This document shows positions 15,930-24,209 of a stretch of DNA of 24,251 nucleotides, piece by piece. Position 1 is the stretch's first letter. Every line of letters starts with the position of its first letter. The stretch is taken from contig CAZASB010000037.1 of assembly GCA_964487655.1 (NCBI GenBank), positions 1-24,251 on the forward strand, given 5' to 3'. The notes below the pieces were generated by a model that did not search any database, had not been told where the DNA came from, and was given only the letters and a program-made list of their open reading frames with translations. Source of the stretch: PWXP01 sp964487655. Lineage in GTDB: Bacteria; Planctomycetota; Planctomycetia; Pirellulales; Thermoguttaceae. The position numbers and the translations under genes are program-made.

Positions 15930-17885
15930 ATGAAGATCTGGTTTAACCGCATTAGCGAGAGCCGCCGCGGGGTGGTCGACACGGCCGAGGTGGAAATCAC
16001 CATCGGCCGCGACCCCGGCTGCACCGTATGCCTGCAAAGCCCGCTCGTTTCCCGACGTCATGCCGTGGTGTGGCCGGAGGGTGTCAAACTACGGTTGGAA
16101 AACGTCGGGCTCAATAGTTGCGTGGTGGGCGACGAGGAGGTACTGGGCGGGCAGTCGGCCGTGTTCGAGCCGGGTACGAAGGTGCGCATCTGGCCATTCA
16201 CGCTCACCTTCGAGACGGAGCAGACGCCGAGCATCTCGCGCGCGGACCTGGAAGTCCACTTGCGCGGCATCATGGCCGACCTCGAACTACGTATCCACCG
16301 CAAGCTGCTCGAGCGGCTCGACCTATACGAGTTCGAGTCGGGCCGGTACGCCGATTCCGAGGGTATTCTCCTGCTAGAGAACAACATCGACGACGTATGC
16401 CGCGAACTGCGAGTGTTCGAGCCGGAAAACGAGGCCCTTCTGGAGGAAATCACCGGGTTGGTGCTGCGAGATCACCTAGTCAACCACCTGATCATGAAAA
16501 CCGGCGCCGAGCAAGTGTTCGACCTAGCCGCGCTCACGACAACCGAGTACGACATTCCAGCCACCCTGGTGCCCGAGCGCGAGGCTGAGCTGCACGGGCT
16601 GATCAATTTCGTGCGAGAGCGGCTCGCCCTGGCCGAATGCCGCGATACGAGCGAGGAGGTGGCGCGAGTCGAGTCGCGGTTTGCCGACATTTTTCACCTT
16701 GTTCGTCCGCACCTACACCATGAGCTGCGCAAGTACCTCGTGCTCAGAACGCTCAAGAAGGACCTGAAGGATACGATCTTTGGGTTTGGGCCGTTGCAGG
16801 ATTTGCTTCGGGCGCCGTCGGTCACGGAAATCATGGTGGTCGGACGCGATCAGATTTACGTGGAGCGCAACGGACTGATCGAGAACTCGGGCCGCCGGTT
16901 CCTTTCGGACAAGGTGACCGAGGCGATCATCGAGCGGATCGTATCGCAGGTGGGCCGGCGCATCGATCGGAGCCAGCCGCTGGTAGACGCCCGGCTTCCC
17001 GACGGGTCGCGCGTGAACGCCATCATTCCGCCGCTGGCCGTGAAGGGCCCGTGCCTAACGGTGCGCAAGTTCCCGGCGCAACGGCTGACGATGGACGATC
17101 TCGTGGAACTGGACAGCATTACCACGGCGGCGGCCACCTTCATTCGTTCGTGCGTAATCGATCGGCGGAACATCCTCGTAAGCGGCGGCACCGGCTCGGG
17201 CAAGACGACCATGCTGAACGTGCTGAGCGCGTTCATCCCGTTCAAGGAGCGGATTGTCACCATTGAAGACACGACCGAGCTTCGCCTGCACCAGGAACAC
17301 GTGGTCACGCTGGAAACGAAGCCGCCCAACGTCGAGGGCACCGGGGCCTACACCGTGCGCGACCTGGTGCGGAACGCGCTACGAATGAGGCCGGACCGCA
17401 TCCTGGTGGGCGAATGCCGCGGGCCCGAGGCGCTCGACATGATCCAGGCGATGAACACGGGTCACGACGGGTCGATGACCTCGCTGCACGCCAATAGCTC
17501 GGCCGAGGTGATCGAGCGGCTCGAGGTGCTCGTGCTCATGGCCGCCGACCTGCCCGTGTCGTCGATCCACCGGCAGATCAGCTCGGCGCTCGATTTGATC
17601 GTACACTTGGATCGTCTTCCGGGTGGCGGGCGGGCCGTCACACAAATCTCCGAGGTGGTTCGGTACGATCCGGAAGAACGGACCGTTGTGCTGCACGACA
17701 TTTTCAATATGCGCGATGGCCAGACGCTTCGACCGACCGGCTACTTGCCGTCGTTCATCGACTCGCTGGTCGAGAAGGAGCTTCTGGAACTGGAGTTTCT
17801 GTACGGGCGCGAGGCTGCGCCATCGCCGGGCATTCCCGCAGCCCCGAGTGTGCTGACCGCGCCGCCTTCGGGGAGGAGCCCATGA
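15930..17885 (+). CDS. tadA: Tad secretion ATPase TadA/CpaF with N-terminal FHA domain
   Basis: 651-residue cytoplasmic hexameric ATPase that powers Tad pilus assembly or secretion. Unlike classic TadA, residues about 1-95 form an FHA domain: IGRD (25-28), SRRH (41-44) and LN (61-62) supply the usual phosphothreonine-contacting Arg27, Ser41, His44 and Asn62. A helical region (about 105-285) follows, then the CpaF core: FGFGPLQDLL (284-293), DARLPDGSRVN (353-363), Walker A SGGTGSGKT (418-426), the Asp box TIEDTTEL (444-451), Walker B RPDRILVGECRG (488-498) and the His box GHDGSMTSLHAN (511-522). All catalytic motifs are intact. The start is uncertain between ATG 15930 and ATG 15909; 15930 begins directly at the FHA domain and avoids overlapping cpaB. 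The stop overlaps the tadB start by four bases (ATGA). The FHA domain suggests control by a Ser/Thr kinase, and one is encoded downstream. Confidence 0.92.
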   Translation: MKIWFNRISESRRGVVDTAEVEITIGRDPGCTVCLQSPLVSRRHAVVWPEGVKLRLENVGLNSCVVGDEEVLGGQSAVFEPGTKVRIWPFTLTFETEQTPSISRADLEVHLRGIMADLELRIHRKLLERLDLYEFESGRYADSEGILLLENNIDDVCRELRVFEPENEALLEEITGLVLRDHLVNHLIMKTGAEQVFDLAALTTTEYDIPATLVPEREAELHGLINFVRERLALAECRDTSEEVARVESRFADIFHLVRPHLHHELRKYLVLRTLKKDLKDTIFGFGPLQDLLRAPSVTEIMVVGRDQIYVERNGLIENSGRRFLSDKVTEAIIERIVSQVGRRIDRSQPLVDARLPDGSRVNAIIPPLAVKGPCLTVRKFPAQRLTMDDLVELDSITTAAATFIRSCVIDRRNILVSGGTGSGKTTMLNVLSAFIPFKERIVTIEDTTELRLHQEHVVTLETKPPNVEGTGAYTVRDLVRNALRMRPDRILVGECRGPEALDMIQAMNTGHDGSMTSLHANSSAEVIERLEVLVLMAADLPVSSIHRQISSALDLIVHLDRLPGGGRAVTQISEVVRYDPEERTVVLHDIFNMRDGQTLRPTGYLPSFIDSLVEKELLELEFLYGREAAPSPGIPAAPSVLTAPPSGRSP

Positions 17886-18733
17886 ATCCTGGCATCGACA
17901 CGTGGCTGGCAAGTTTGCTGATGGGCCTGGCCGTGGGCTGGGGGTACTTCGCCCTGCGCGGGCGACTTGCGTGGGCGCTCGACGCTGTGGAAAACGACCT
18001 AGCCGAGAAGCTGCGGCGATTGCGAGCGTCTACACGCGGGCTGCGCCGCTGGATCGTCTTCTGGCTGACTACCGTGGCAGGAGTGTTCTTCACGTTTTGG
18101 CTGCTGCTGGATAACCTGGTGTTCGGCGCGTTGGGCGCGGCGTTCCTGATGGCCGGCCCATGGTGGCTGATCCGTCGGATGGCTGAGCGGCGGCGCCGCC
18201 GGATCGAAGACCAGTTGGCCGACGCCATGGTCACGCTAGCCAACGCGGTACGAGCGGGCCTTTCGCTGGCGCAGGCGATGGAAATCCTCGCTTCGCAGTG
18301 TCCGAAACCGCTTAGCGAGGAGTTCCGGCAGATCGTGGGCGAATATAACCTGGGCAAGCCGCTCGATCAGACCTTGCGCGAGGCGAAGGTCCGACTGAAG
18401 AGCGAGAACTTCGCCCTGTTTGCCGCGGCCATCCTGGCCAGCCATGAAAGCGGCGGCCGGCTGAACGAGACCGTCGAGCGCATCGCGTCGAGCGTGCTGG
18501 AAATGCAGCGGCTGGAGCGAAAGGTGCAGTCGGAAACGGCTCAAGCTCGAAAGTCGTCCGTCTACATGGCAATGGCGCCCGCGCTGATCCTGCTGGCGTA
18601 TTACTTCATCGACCCGGACAATACCATGCTCCTGTTCAAGACCGTGCCGGGGCAGACCATTCTGGCCACGGCCGTCGTACTGAACGTGATTGCATACTTT
18701 TGGGCACAGGTGATCTTGCGACCGAATTTATGA
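17882..18733 (+). CDS. tadB: Tad inner-membrane platform protein TadB
   Basis: 283-residue polytopic protein of the type II secretion F (GspF) family, part of the inner-membrane platform moved by TadA. Predicted membrane segments lie at about 7-27, 57-75, 79-97, 227-243 and 257-277. The cytoplasmic T2SSF domain spans about 108-240, with the typical LADAMVTLANAVRAGLSLAQ (112-131) and LASHESGGRLNETVERIAS (185-203). The ATG overlaps the tadA stop and is preceded by a GGGGAGGAG site inside tadA, so translation is probably coupled. The paired gene tadC follows after 39 bases. Confidence 0.9.
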   Translation: MNPGIDTWLASLLMGLAVGWGYFALRGRLAWALDAVENDLAEKLRRLRASTRGLRRWIVFWLTTVAGVFFTFWLLLDNLVFGALGAAFLMAGPWWLIRRMAERRRRRIEDQLADAMVTLANAVRAGLSLAQAMEILASQCPKPLSEEFRQIVGEYNLGKPLDQTLREAKVRLKSENFALFAAAILASHESGGRLNETVERIASSVLEMQRLERKVQSETAQARKSSVYMAMAPALILLAYYFIDPDNTMLLFKTVPGQTILATAVVLNVIAYFWAQVILRPNL

Positions 18734-18772
18734 GGATGACTTAAAGCCCTTTGGGGCAAAGCCAATGGAATA

Positions 18773-19714
18773 ATGCCTGCCCTTCTAGCCAACGTCGCCG
18801 CTCCGCTTGTTGTCGCCCGGCTCATCGCCTGCGGCGTGATGGGGCTCTCCATGAGCTTGCTGGTCTGGTGGCTGCTGCGCGCGTTGCGGAGCGACGACAT
18901 CGCCCAGGGGGCTGAGTGGCGGTACGACATAAGCCGCATCAACGAATTGCGCCGCGCCGATCCGCTGTTCCGCCTGCTACAGCCGGCCATGCAGTTGCTT
19001 GCAAGGTTCAACCGTGGCGCGTTCCGCGAGGCGTTGCCAGAGGTACAGCGGCACATCCATGCGGCGGGACTTTCGCGATTCTGGCTGGCCGAAGAGTACC
19101 TAGCGAAGCTCGAAATCCTTGCGCTTCTACTCTTGCCCGTGTACGTGTACATGTTTTTTTCCTGGCTCGGTCCGATCGGACTGCCGGTTTCCCTGTTGGC
19201 CGTGCTGGCAACGGTTTGGCTATTGCGCCGCCGGCTGGCGTCGCGAGCGGCGAAACGGCTGATGGAGATCAAGCGGCGCATGCCCTTCCTGCTCGATTTG
19301 CTTACGCTGCTGATGGAGGCCGGGGCCACGTTCCTCCGTGCGCTCGACGAATCGGTGGGCGAGTTCCACGGGCACCCGGTTGCCGAAGAGTTTGGTCGCG
19401 TTCTGGCCGATATGAACCTGGGTAAGACCCGTCACGAGGCGTTCCACGCACTGCGGGACCGGCTGGCCGACGACGAGATTACGAGCATTGTCGGCTCGAT
19501 TCTCCAGGGCGAGCAGCTTGGAACGCCGCTTGCTCGCGTGTTTCGCACCCAGGCCGACGTGCTCCGGCTGAAGCGCTCGCAGCGCGCCGAGACTCTGGCG
19601 GGCGAGGCCGGCGTGAATATGCTTCTGCCGGCTGTCCTGGTAATGGCCGCCACCGTCTTGATCATTTTGGGGCCGTTCGTATTGAACTTCCTGACCTTCG
19701 ACCTCGCGATGTAA
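18773..19714 (+). CDS. tadC: Tad inner-membrane platform protein TadC
   Basis: 313-residue partner of TadB, also with a T2SSF domain. Membrane segments are predicted at about 13-36, 112-131, 134-152 and 283-307. The domain (about 170-300) shows RRMPFLLDLLTLLMEAGATF (168-187), LADMNLGKTRHEAFHALRDR (211-230) and GEQLGTPLARVFRTQADVLR (246-265), the usual TadC conserved blocks. The ribosome binding site is weak (GGA shortly before ATG 18773). Another ATG nine bases earlier meets a stop at once. The gene ends five bases before the zinc-ribbon gene, so the two are probably on one transcript. Confidence 0.9.
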   Translation: MPALLANVAAPLVVARLIACGVMGLSMSLLVWWLLRALRSDDIAQGAEWRYDISRINELRRADPLFRLLQPAMQLLARFNRGAFREALPEVQRHIHAAGLSRFWLAEEYLAKLEILALLLLPVYVYMFFSWLGPIGLPVSLLAVLATVWLLRRRLASRAAKRLMEIKRRMPFLLDLLTLLMEAGATFLRALDESVGEFHGHPVAEEFGRVLADMNLGKTRHEAFHALRDRLADDEITSIVGSILQGEQLGTPLARVFRTQADVLRLKRSQRAETLAGEAGVNMLLPAVLVMAATVLIILGPFVLNFLTFDLAM

Positions 19715-19719
19715 CCGTC

Positions 19720-20532
19720 ATGCCGCTAAAGCTCACCTGTCCGCGCTGTAAGAAGGCGTTGACCCTGCCGCGAAACGTAGCAGGGAGCTATACGAAGTGC
19801 GCGCACTGCGGCGGTCGGATTTGGGTGCCGGAGATCCCCGGCACTGAAAGCGGCGCCGCGCCCAGCGCGGGGCCGTCGCCCGTTGCGACCACCCCTCCTG
19901 AGGTTGCGCCTGGCGCGCCCGCAGCGGGGCAGCCGGTGCAAGCAACGCGCCCACCGACCGCGCCGCCGGCCGCCCCGTGGACTGCCGCCGGCCAGGCGAG
20001 GGGGCCGGCGCAAGCCGCTGGCGCGCTGACCGGGCGCAAGGCCCGGTTTGTCACCGCCGGTAGGGCCGAGTCACGATTGCAGCCGGCCGCCGACGGCAAG
20101 CTGCCGAGTCTGAAACTCGAACAGGACGAGCCGACGGAGAAACCGAAGGAGAAGGCGGACGGAACCGCCATCCATCCGCTGGTTCTCTTCTGCGCCCTCT
20201 GCCTAAGTGTACTCATTTCGATTACCATGGTGCTGATCGACATCGACAGCCCGCAAACCGATCGCGGCCGCGAGCAGATCCAAGCCCGGTGGACGATTGA
20301 GCGGGAGTATTTTTCCCATCTCGATCCGAACCAACCCTTGGTCCCATACCAACTGCTGCTGCGCGAAGCGCAGCGGGCCCACGCGCGCAGCGACCAGCGA
20401 GCGGAACGCGACGCCTACCGAGCCGTGCTCCGCCTATTGCGCGCCGAACGTGGCCGGTTCGAGGGACTCACCGGCAGTCCCAAGAGCGACCGCGAACTAG
20501 AAGAACTGATCACCGTCGTATTACGAGAGTAA
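19720..20532 (+). CDS. Zinc-ribbon protein with one membrane span, in the Tad gene set
   Basis: 270 residues, no named family recognised beyond the zinc ribbon. Residues 7-30 carry two CxxC knuckles (CPRC 7-10, CAHC 27-30) that should bind one zinc. A Pro/Ala-rich, probably disordered linker (about 40-110) and a charged segment (130-148) follow, then one membrane span (151-174, IHPLVLFCALCLSVLISITM and on). The C-terminal 95 residues are helical and rich in Arg and Glu. With the ribbon in the cytoplasm, the tail would lie across the membrane. CxxC zinc ribbons with this layout are common in planctomycetes, often fused to kinases. It starts five bases after tadC and so is likely a Tad-linked accessory protein; its role is unknown. 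Confidence 0.8.
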   Translation: MPLKLTCPRCKKALTLPRNVAGSYTKCAHCGGRIWVPEIPGTESGAAPSAGPSPVATTPPEVAPGAPAAGQPVQATRPPTAPPAAPWTAAGQARGPAQAAGALTGRKARFVTAGRAESRLQPAADGKLPSLKLEQDEPTEKPKEKADGTAIHPLVLFCALCLSVLISITMVLIDIDSPQTDRGREQIQARWTIEREYFSHLDPNQPLVPYQLLLREAQRAHARSDQRAERDAYRAVLRLLRAERGRFEGLTGSPKSDRELEELITVVLRE

Positions 20533-20573
20533 CTCGCCCAACCGCAAGCCCAAACAACACGACTTCACCACCA

Positions 20574-20629
20574 TCTCAAATCTCCTATCTCAAATCTCAA
20601 ATTTGAGATTTGAGATTTGAGATATCAGA
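20574..20629. repeat. Eight-heptad palindromic element before the kinase gene
   Basis: The 56 bases divide exactly into eight 7-mers. Left half: TCTCAAA, TCTCCTA, TCTCAAA, TCTCAAA. Right half: TTTGAGA three times, then TATCAGA. The two halves are mirror complements; bases 20587-20616 are a perfect 30-base palindrome centred at 20601/20602. Sequence is AT-rich in a GC-rich setting. It sits in the 134-base gap between the zinc-ribbon gene and the kinase gene. It could act as a transcript hairpin or processing site, a protein-binding array with 7-base spacing, or a dispersed repeat. Confidence 0.85.
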
Positions 20630-20666
20630 TTTTCCCCTGATAGCTGTCAACTAGCTCCTAATCACC

Positions 20667-23600
20667 GTGGACCCGAGCCAGCGCTACGAGATTGTCGATA
20701 CGATTGCCAGCGGCGACTTCGCCGTGGTGTACCGGGCCCGCGACCTGGAACTGGGTCGCGCGGTGGCCGTGAAGCAGATTCACGCGCAATACCTCTCCAA
20801 CCCACAGCAGTTAGCCCGGTACTGGCAAGAGGCCCAGTTGCTGGCGTCGTTGCAGCATCCGAACATCCTGACCGTCTACGACGTGGTGCGGCCCCGCGGC
20901 TGGCTCATCCTGGAGCTGATGCAGCGGAGTCTAAAGTTGGAAACCGAGGGTGATGGCATCGATCTGGGCGCGCTCCGGCGCGTGCTGATCGACTGTGCCG
21001 AGGCGCTCCGCTTCTTGCACGCCAATGGCGTCATCCACGGCGATATCAAGCCGAGCAATCTCCTGCTGAGCGCGCAAGGCCGCATTGCCGTGGGCGACTT
21101 TGGATTGGCTCGCCGCGCCAGTAGCGAGCAGGGTAGCTTGCTGAAAGGCACGACCAAGTACATGGCGCCCGAGCTGGTCTCCAATCAGTTTGGTCCGGTT
21201 GGCCCGGCCAGCGACCTGTACTCGCTCGGTTTTACGGCCTATGAGTTGATGTGCGGCAAGCAGTTCGATAACCTATTCCCCGGCCTGAGCAGTTTCGGGC
21301 GAGACCGGCAGATCGCCTGGATGATGTGGCACGCCGCCGCCGATCGCCGCTTGCCGCCGATCAACAAGGTGCTCGAAGGCGTGCCGGGTGATCTAGCGCA
21401 TGTCATCGAGCGGCTGACCGTGAAGGATCAGTCGCGCCGATACCAATCGGCCGAGGAGGTGCTTCGCGACCTTCAGGCGGGCATGTCGGGCGTGGCGCCG
21501 CCGCCGGTGCAGGAGGATGCCGAGGCCCGAGCCGCAAGCGAGGCCGCAGCGCGAAAGAAGAAGGTTACTCGCATCGGCGCGATCGTGGCGCTGGTGTGTT
21601 CGCTCGCGCTGTCGGCGATCATGCTGTTGCCCCGCGGCGAGGCGCCACCGCCTCCAACGCCGCCGGAACCGGGATGCGGCGTGGTGCGAAACGTGCTGGT
21701 TGGCGAGCGGCGACTCGTGATCGAGGCAGCCCAAGACGGCAGCGTCGAGGAACTCGACTTCCGGCCCGGCGACCGGTTCTTCGTGAACGATCGGGAACTG
21801 ACGCTCCGCGATCTGGCGCCCGGCGACGAGGTAGCGGTGAGCGAGTTCCGCGACGAGTCGGGGCGCAAGATCAAGGAGGTGCGCGCAACGCGCCCAGTGG
21901 GTCACGTGGGGGTTGTCGCAGAAGTGAAGCCCGAGGATGCCACGTTCACACTCGCTGTTTCAGAAGGCGACGAAAAAGACGAGAAGCTCGTCATTCACGT
22001 ACCGGCCGAGTTGCCCATCGCCTTCAACGGCAAGCCCGAACGCGACGGTCGCCCAGTGATCCTTGCCGATTTGCAGGTGGACGACTGCGTCTCGGCCCGG
22101 CACAAAGGCATCCCCACCGGTCGTGTGGCGACCGAGTTGAGCGTTACGCGGGTGGTGGAGATCGAGGGCGTGCTTCGCGAAGTCAATGCCGAACGTAAAG
22201 AGCTAGTTCTCGCTTCCGGGCCCGCCGAGACTCCAAAGCTGGTCCGTCTTCCCCTGGCTGACAAAGTCGACGTAACGGTCAACGGCCGTCGCGACCTGGA
22301 CCAGAAACTGCTCCGGCCAGCCGACCTGAAGCCGGGCGACAAGGTTACCGTGGCGCACGATACCCGTGTGGTCCGCGTGGATGCCTACCGCATCCTAGGC
22401 ACGGGCGGGACGATCGAGCAGGTGCATGTCGACGCCGGTACCCTTGACGTAGCGACCGGGAGCGCCGACCGCGCCACGAGTTTTCGAATCGGGCCGCGGT
22501 GCGGTATAACCCTTTCCGGTCAGCCGGTCGAGCTGGCCGACCTACGGCGCGGCGACGAAGTGGACATTACCCACGATGATCCTGGGGCGACCAGTCCGGA
22601 ACCGATTGCCGTCGTGGCCCGCCGCCCGCCGGACGCGCATCGCTGGGTCCTGCTCGTGGCCAACCAGGAGTACGACGACCGGCGGCTATCGCCGCTGAAG
22701 CACCCGGTCGCCGACGCTCGGCTGCTTCGCGATACGCTGACCAGCCGGTACAAGGTCCCGGCCACGCAGACGCTCCTGCTGGGCGACGAAAGCCTAGTCC
22801 GCTTGGAACAGGGCATTCCCGACTTTCTCCGCCGCCTCGGGCCGGAAGATCAACTGCTCGCCTACTTCGTCGGGCACGCGTACCAGAGCGACCAGGGCGC
22901 CGTATTCCTTGCCCCGAAGAACTTCGACTTCACCCGTATGGACGTCACCGGGCTGCCGCTGCAATGGCTGGTCGATCAACTGGAGGCGTGTACGGCCGGT
23001 GAAAAGCTCCTGCTGCTCGATACGGCCCAGGCGGGCACGGGCGCGGACCTGAAGCGACAGCCGTCGGCGGCCGAGATGATCGGCATGCTCAAGGCCCCGC
23101 CCGGCCGCGCGCCGCTACGCACGGTAACGGCAGTGGCCGGCACCAGTGCAGGCCAGCGCGGCCTGACGCTCGACGACGGCAAACGCGGGTTGTTCGCCGC
23201 CTCGCTGGCGGCAGGCTACGCGGGCGCCGCCGATAAGAACCGCGACACGCGCATCGAACCGACCGAACTGTTTACCTATCTTAACGAGGCCATGCCCCGC
23301 GAGGCCGCGAAGCTCTCCGCCGCGCAGACGCCGCATCTTGCGCTGCCCGACGATCGGCCGCCCCGGTTGACCGAAGACGCGAAGAAGGCCATCCGCCGAC
23401 TGGCCGGCCATTTGCGGTCCGCCCGCCCCGACCCAGAGACCATCGAGGCCGACTACATCGCCGCGAGCGAGCTTGCCGGCAAGGAACTCGAGCCGCGGCT
23501 GCTCTACGGCATGATCCTGCTGAAGGCGCGCGATCGCGAAAAGACCTTGCCGCATTTCGAGGAACTCCGGCTGGAAGACCCGGAACTGCTGCTGCCGCTT

Positions 23601-24044
23601 GAAGCCATGGCCTGGACGCAGTTCGACATGCGCCGCTATCCGGCCGGGGTCGTCCAGTTGGCCGAACTCGTCGGGCGTATTCCCGTTCCGAAGCAGGAAA
23701 CCGGCGAGTACGACGCACACACGCTGGGCGTGTTCACCTGGGCCGGCCGGCTGCGCGAGTTCGCCGGATCGGCCGGTTCCGACGTATGGCAAGCTCCGGC
23801 CGAAACGCTCGACCGGCTCGACGCGGCCGTGGCCCAGCATGGGAGTGACGCACGGCAGGCGTTTGAGCAGGGCCGCGCGGCCGTGAAGGAAGTTGTTGCC
23901 GAGTTCGGCAACCGCATTGCCACCGCCGACACCGACGCCACGGCGTCCCGGCTCAGGATCGACCGCCGCCAACTTGTTCACTACGCATCCTTCCCCTTCG
24001 ACGCCGAAGTCACCCGTATCCTAGCAGGGCTGGACCAGGAATGA
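20667..24044 (+). CDS. Ser/Thr kinase - membrane span - beta repeats - pseudo-caspase fusion protein
   Basis: 1125 residues. A Hanks-type kinase (about 7-270) has VAVK with Lys36, HGDIKPSN (124-131, catalytic Asp126), DFG (144-146), APEL (167-170) and DLYSLGFTAYELMCG; the catalytic residues are present, so it should be active, though the HRD Arg is Gly and the glycine loop is weak (ASGDFAVV). After an Ala/Lys-rich stretch, one membrane span (303-322) and a Pro-rich hinge come four repeats (about 336-655) of roughly 75-85 residues, each with L..L.(P/V)GD.V-like ends, resembling DUF5666-type beta modules. Residues about 656-890 are caspase-like (peptidase C14): VLLVANQEYDD (661-671), AYFVGHAYQ (732-740, His737) and LLLLDTAQAG (781-790). 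The last aligns with LLDACxSG, but Ala787 replaces the catalytic Cys. The tail (900-1125) is helical and TPR-like. The start is GTG 20667, without a clear ribosome binding site. Topology puts the kinase inside and the rest outside. Confidence 0.88.
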   Translation: MDPSQRYEIVDTIASGDFAVVYRARDLELGRAVAVKQIHAQYLSNPQQLARYWQEAQLLASLQHPNILTVYDVVRPRGWLILELMQRSLKLETEGDGIDLGALRRVLIDCAEALRFLHANGVIHGDIKPSNLLLSAQGRIAVGDFGLARRASSEQGSLLKGTTKYMAPELVSNQFGPVGPASDLYSLGFTAYELMCGKQFDNLFPGLSSFGRDRQIAWMMWHAAADRRLPPINKVLEGVPGDLAHVIERLTVKDQSRRYQSAEEVLRDLQAGMSGVAPPPVQEDAEARAASEAAARKKKVTRIGAIVALVCSLALSAIMLLPRGEAPPPPTPPEPGCGVVRNVLVGERRLVIEAAQDGSVEELDFRPGDRFFVNDRELTLRDLAPGDEVAVSEFRDESGRKIKEVRATRPVGHVGVVAEVKPEDATFTLAVSEGDEKDEKLVIHVPAELPIAFNGKPERDGRPVILADLQVDDCVSARHKGIPTGRVATELSVTRVVEIEGVLREVNAERKELVLASGPAETPKLVRLPLADKVDVTVNGRRDLDQKLLRPADLKPGDKVTVAHDTRVVRVDAYRILGTGGTIEQVHVDAGTLDVATGSADRATSFRIGPRCGITLSGQPVELADLRRGDEVDITHDDPGATSPEPIAVVARRPPDAHRWVLLVANQEYDDRRLSPLKHPVADARLLRDTLTSRYKVPATQTLLLGDESLVRLEQGIPDFLRRLGPEDQLLAYFVGHAYQSDQGAVFLAPKNFDFTRMDVTGLPLQWLVDQLEACTAGEKLLLLDTAQAGTGADLKRQPSAAEMIGMLKAPPGRAPLRTVTAVAGTSAGQRGLTLDDGKRGLFAASLAAGYAGAADKNRDTRIEPTELFTYLNEAMPREAAKLSAAQTPHLALPDDRPPRLTEDAKKAIRRLAGHLRSARPDPETIEADYIAASELAGKELEPRLLYGMILLKARDREKTLPHFEELRLEDPELLLPLEAMAWTQFDMRRYPAGVVQLAELVGRIPVPKQETGEYDAHTLGVFTWAGRLREFAGSAGSDVWQAPAETLDRLDAAVAQHGSDARQAFEQGRAAVKEVVAEFGNRIATADTDATASRLRIDRRQLVHYASFPFDAEVTRILAGLDQE

Positions 24045-24080
24045 CGGCCGCAGGCAAGTCGGCGTGCAAGGGGGAGCCGA

Positions 24081-24209
24081 GGACTGGTCCCTTTTTCGGC
24101 CAACAGACTCGACGGACGGGAAAACACGCAAGCCAAAAACATGGACCTGCCCCCTTACCGGCCGAAGGAGACAGTCCCCATGAACGGTTACCTGATTTGT
24201 AACCGTTCA
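24081..24209. repeat. Inverted-repeat element downstream of the kinase gene
   Basis: An imperfect inverted pair, GGACTGGTCCCTTTTTCGGC (from 24081) and the complement of the segment ending at 24180, lies about 60 bases apart. Next to it, 24181-24191 and 24199-24209 form a perfect 11-bp hairpin (TGAACGGTTAC, 7-base loop). The bases continue to the window edge without a gene. The layout resembles a miniature interspersed element; a 66-codon minus-strand frame through it is probably not coding. One arm could double as a weak transcription stop for the kinase gene. Confidence 0.5.

Noticed and set aside
24076..24100. Intrinsic terminator for the kinase gene (GCCGA/TCGGC arms with T-run)
   Set aside because: The T-run lies inside the loop region rather than after the stem, and the inner stem is only four base pairs.
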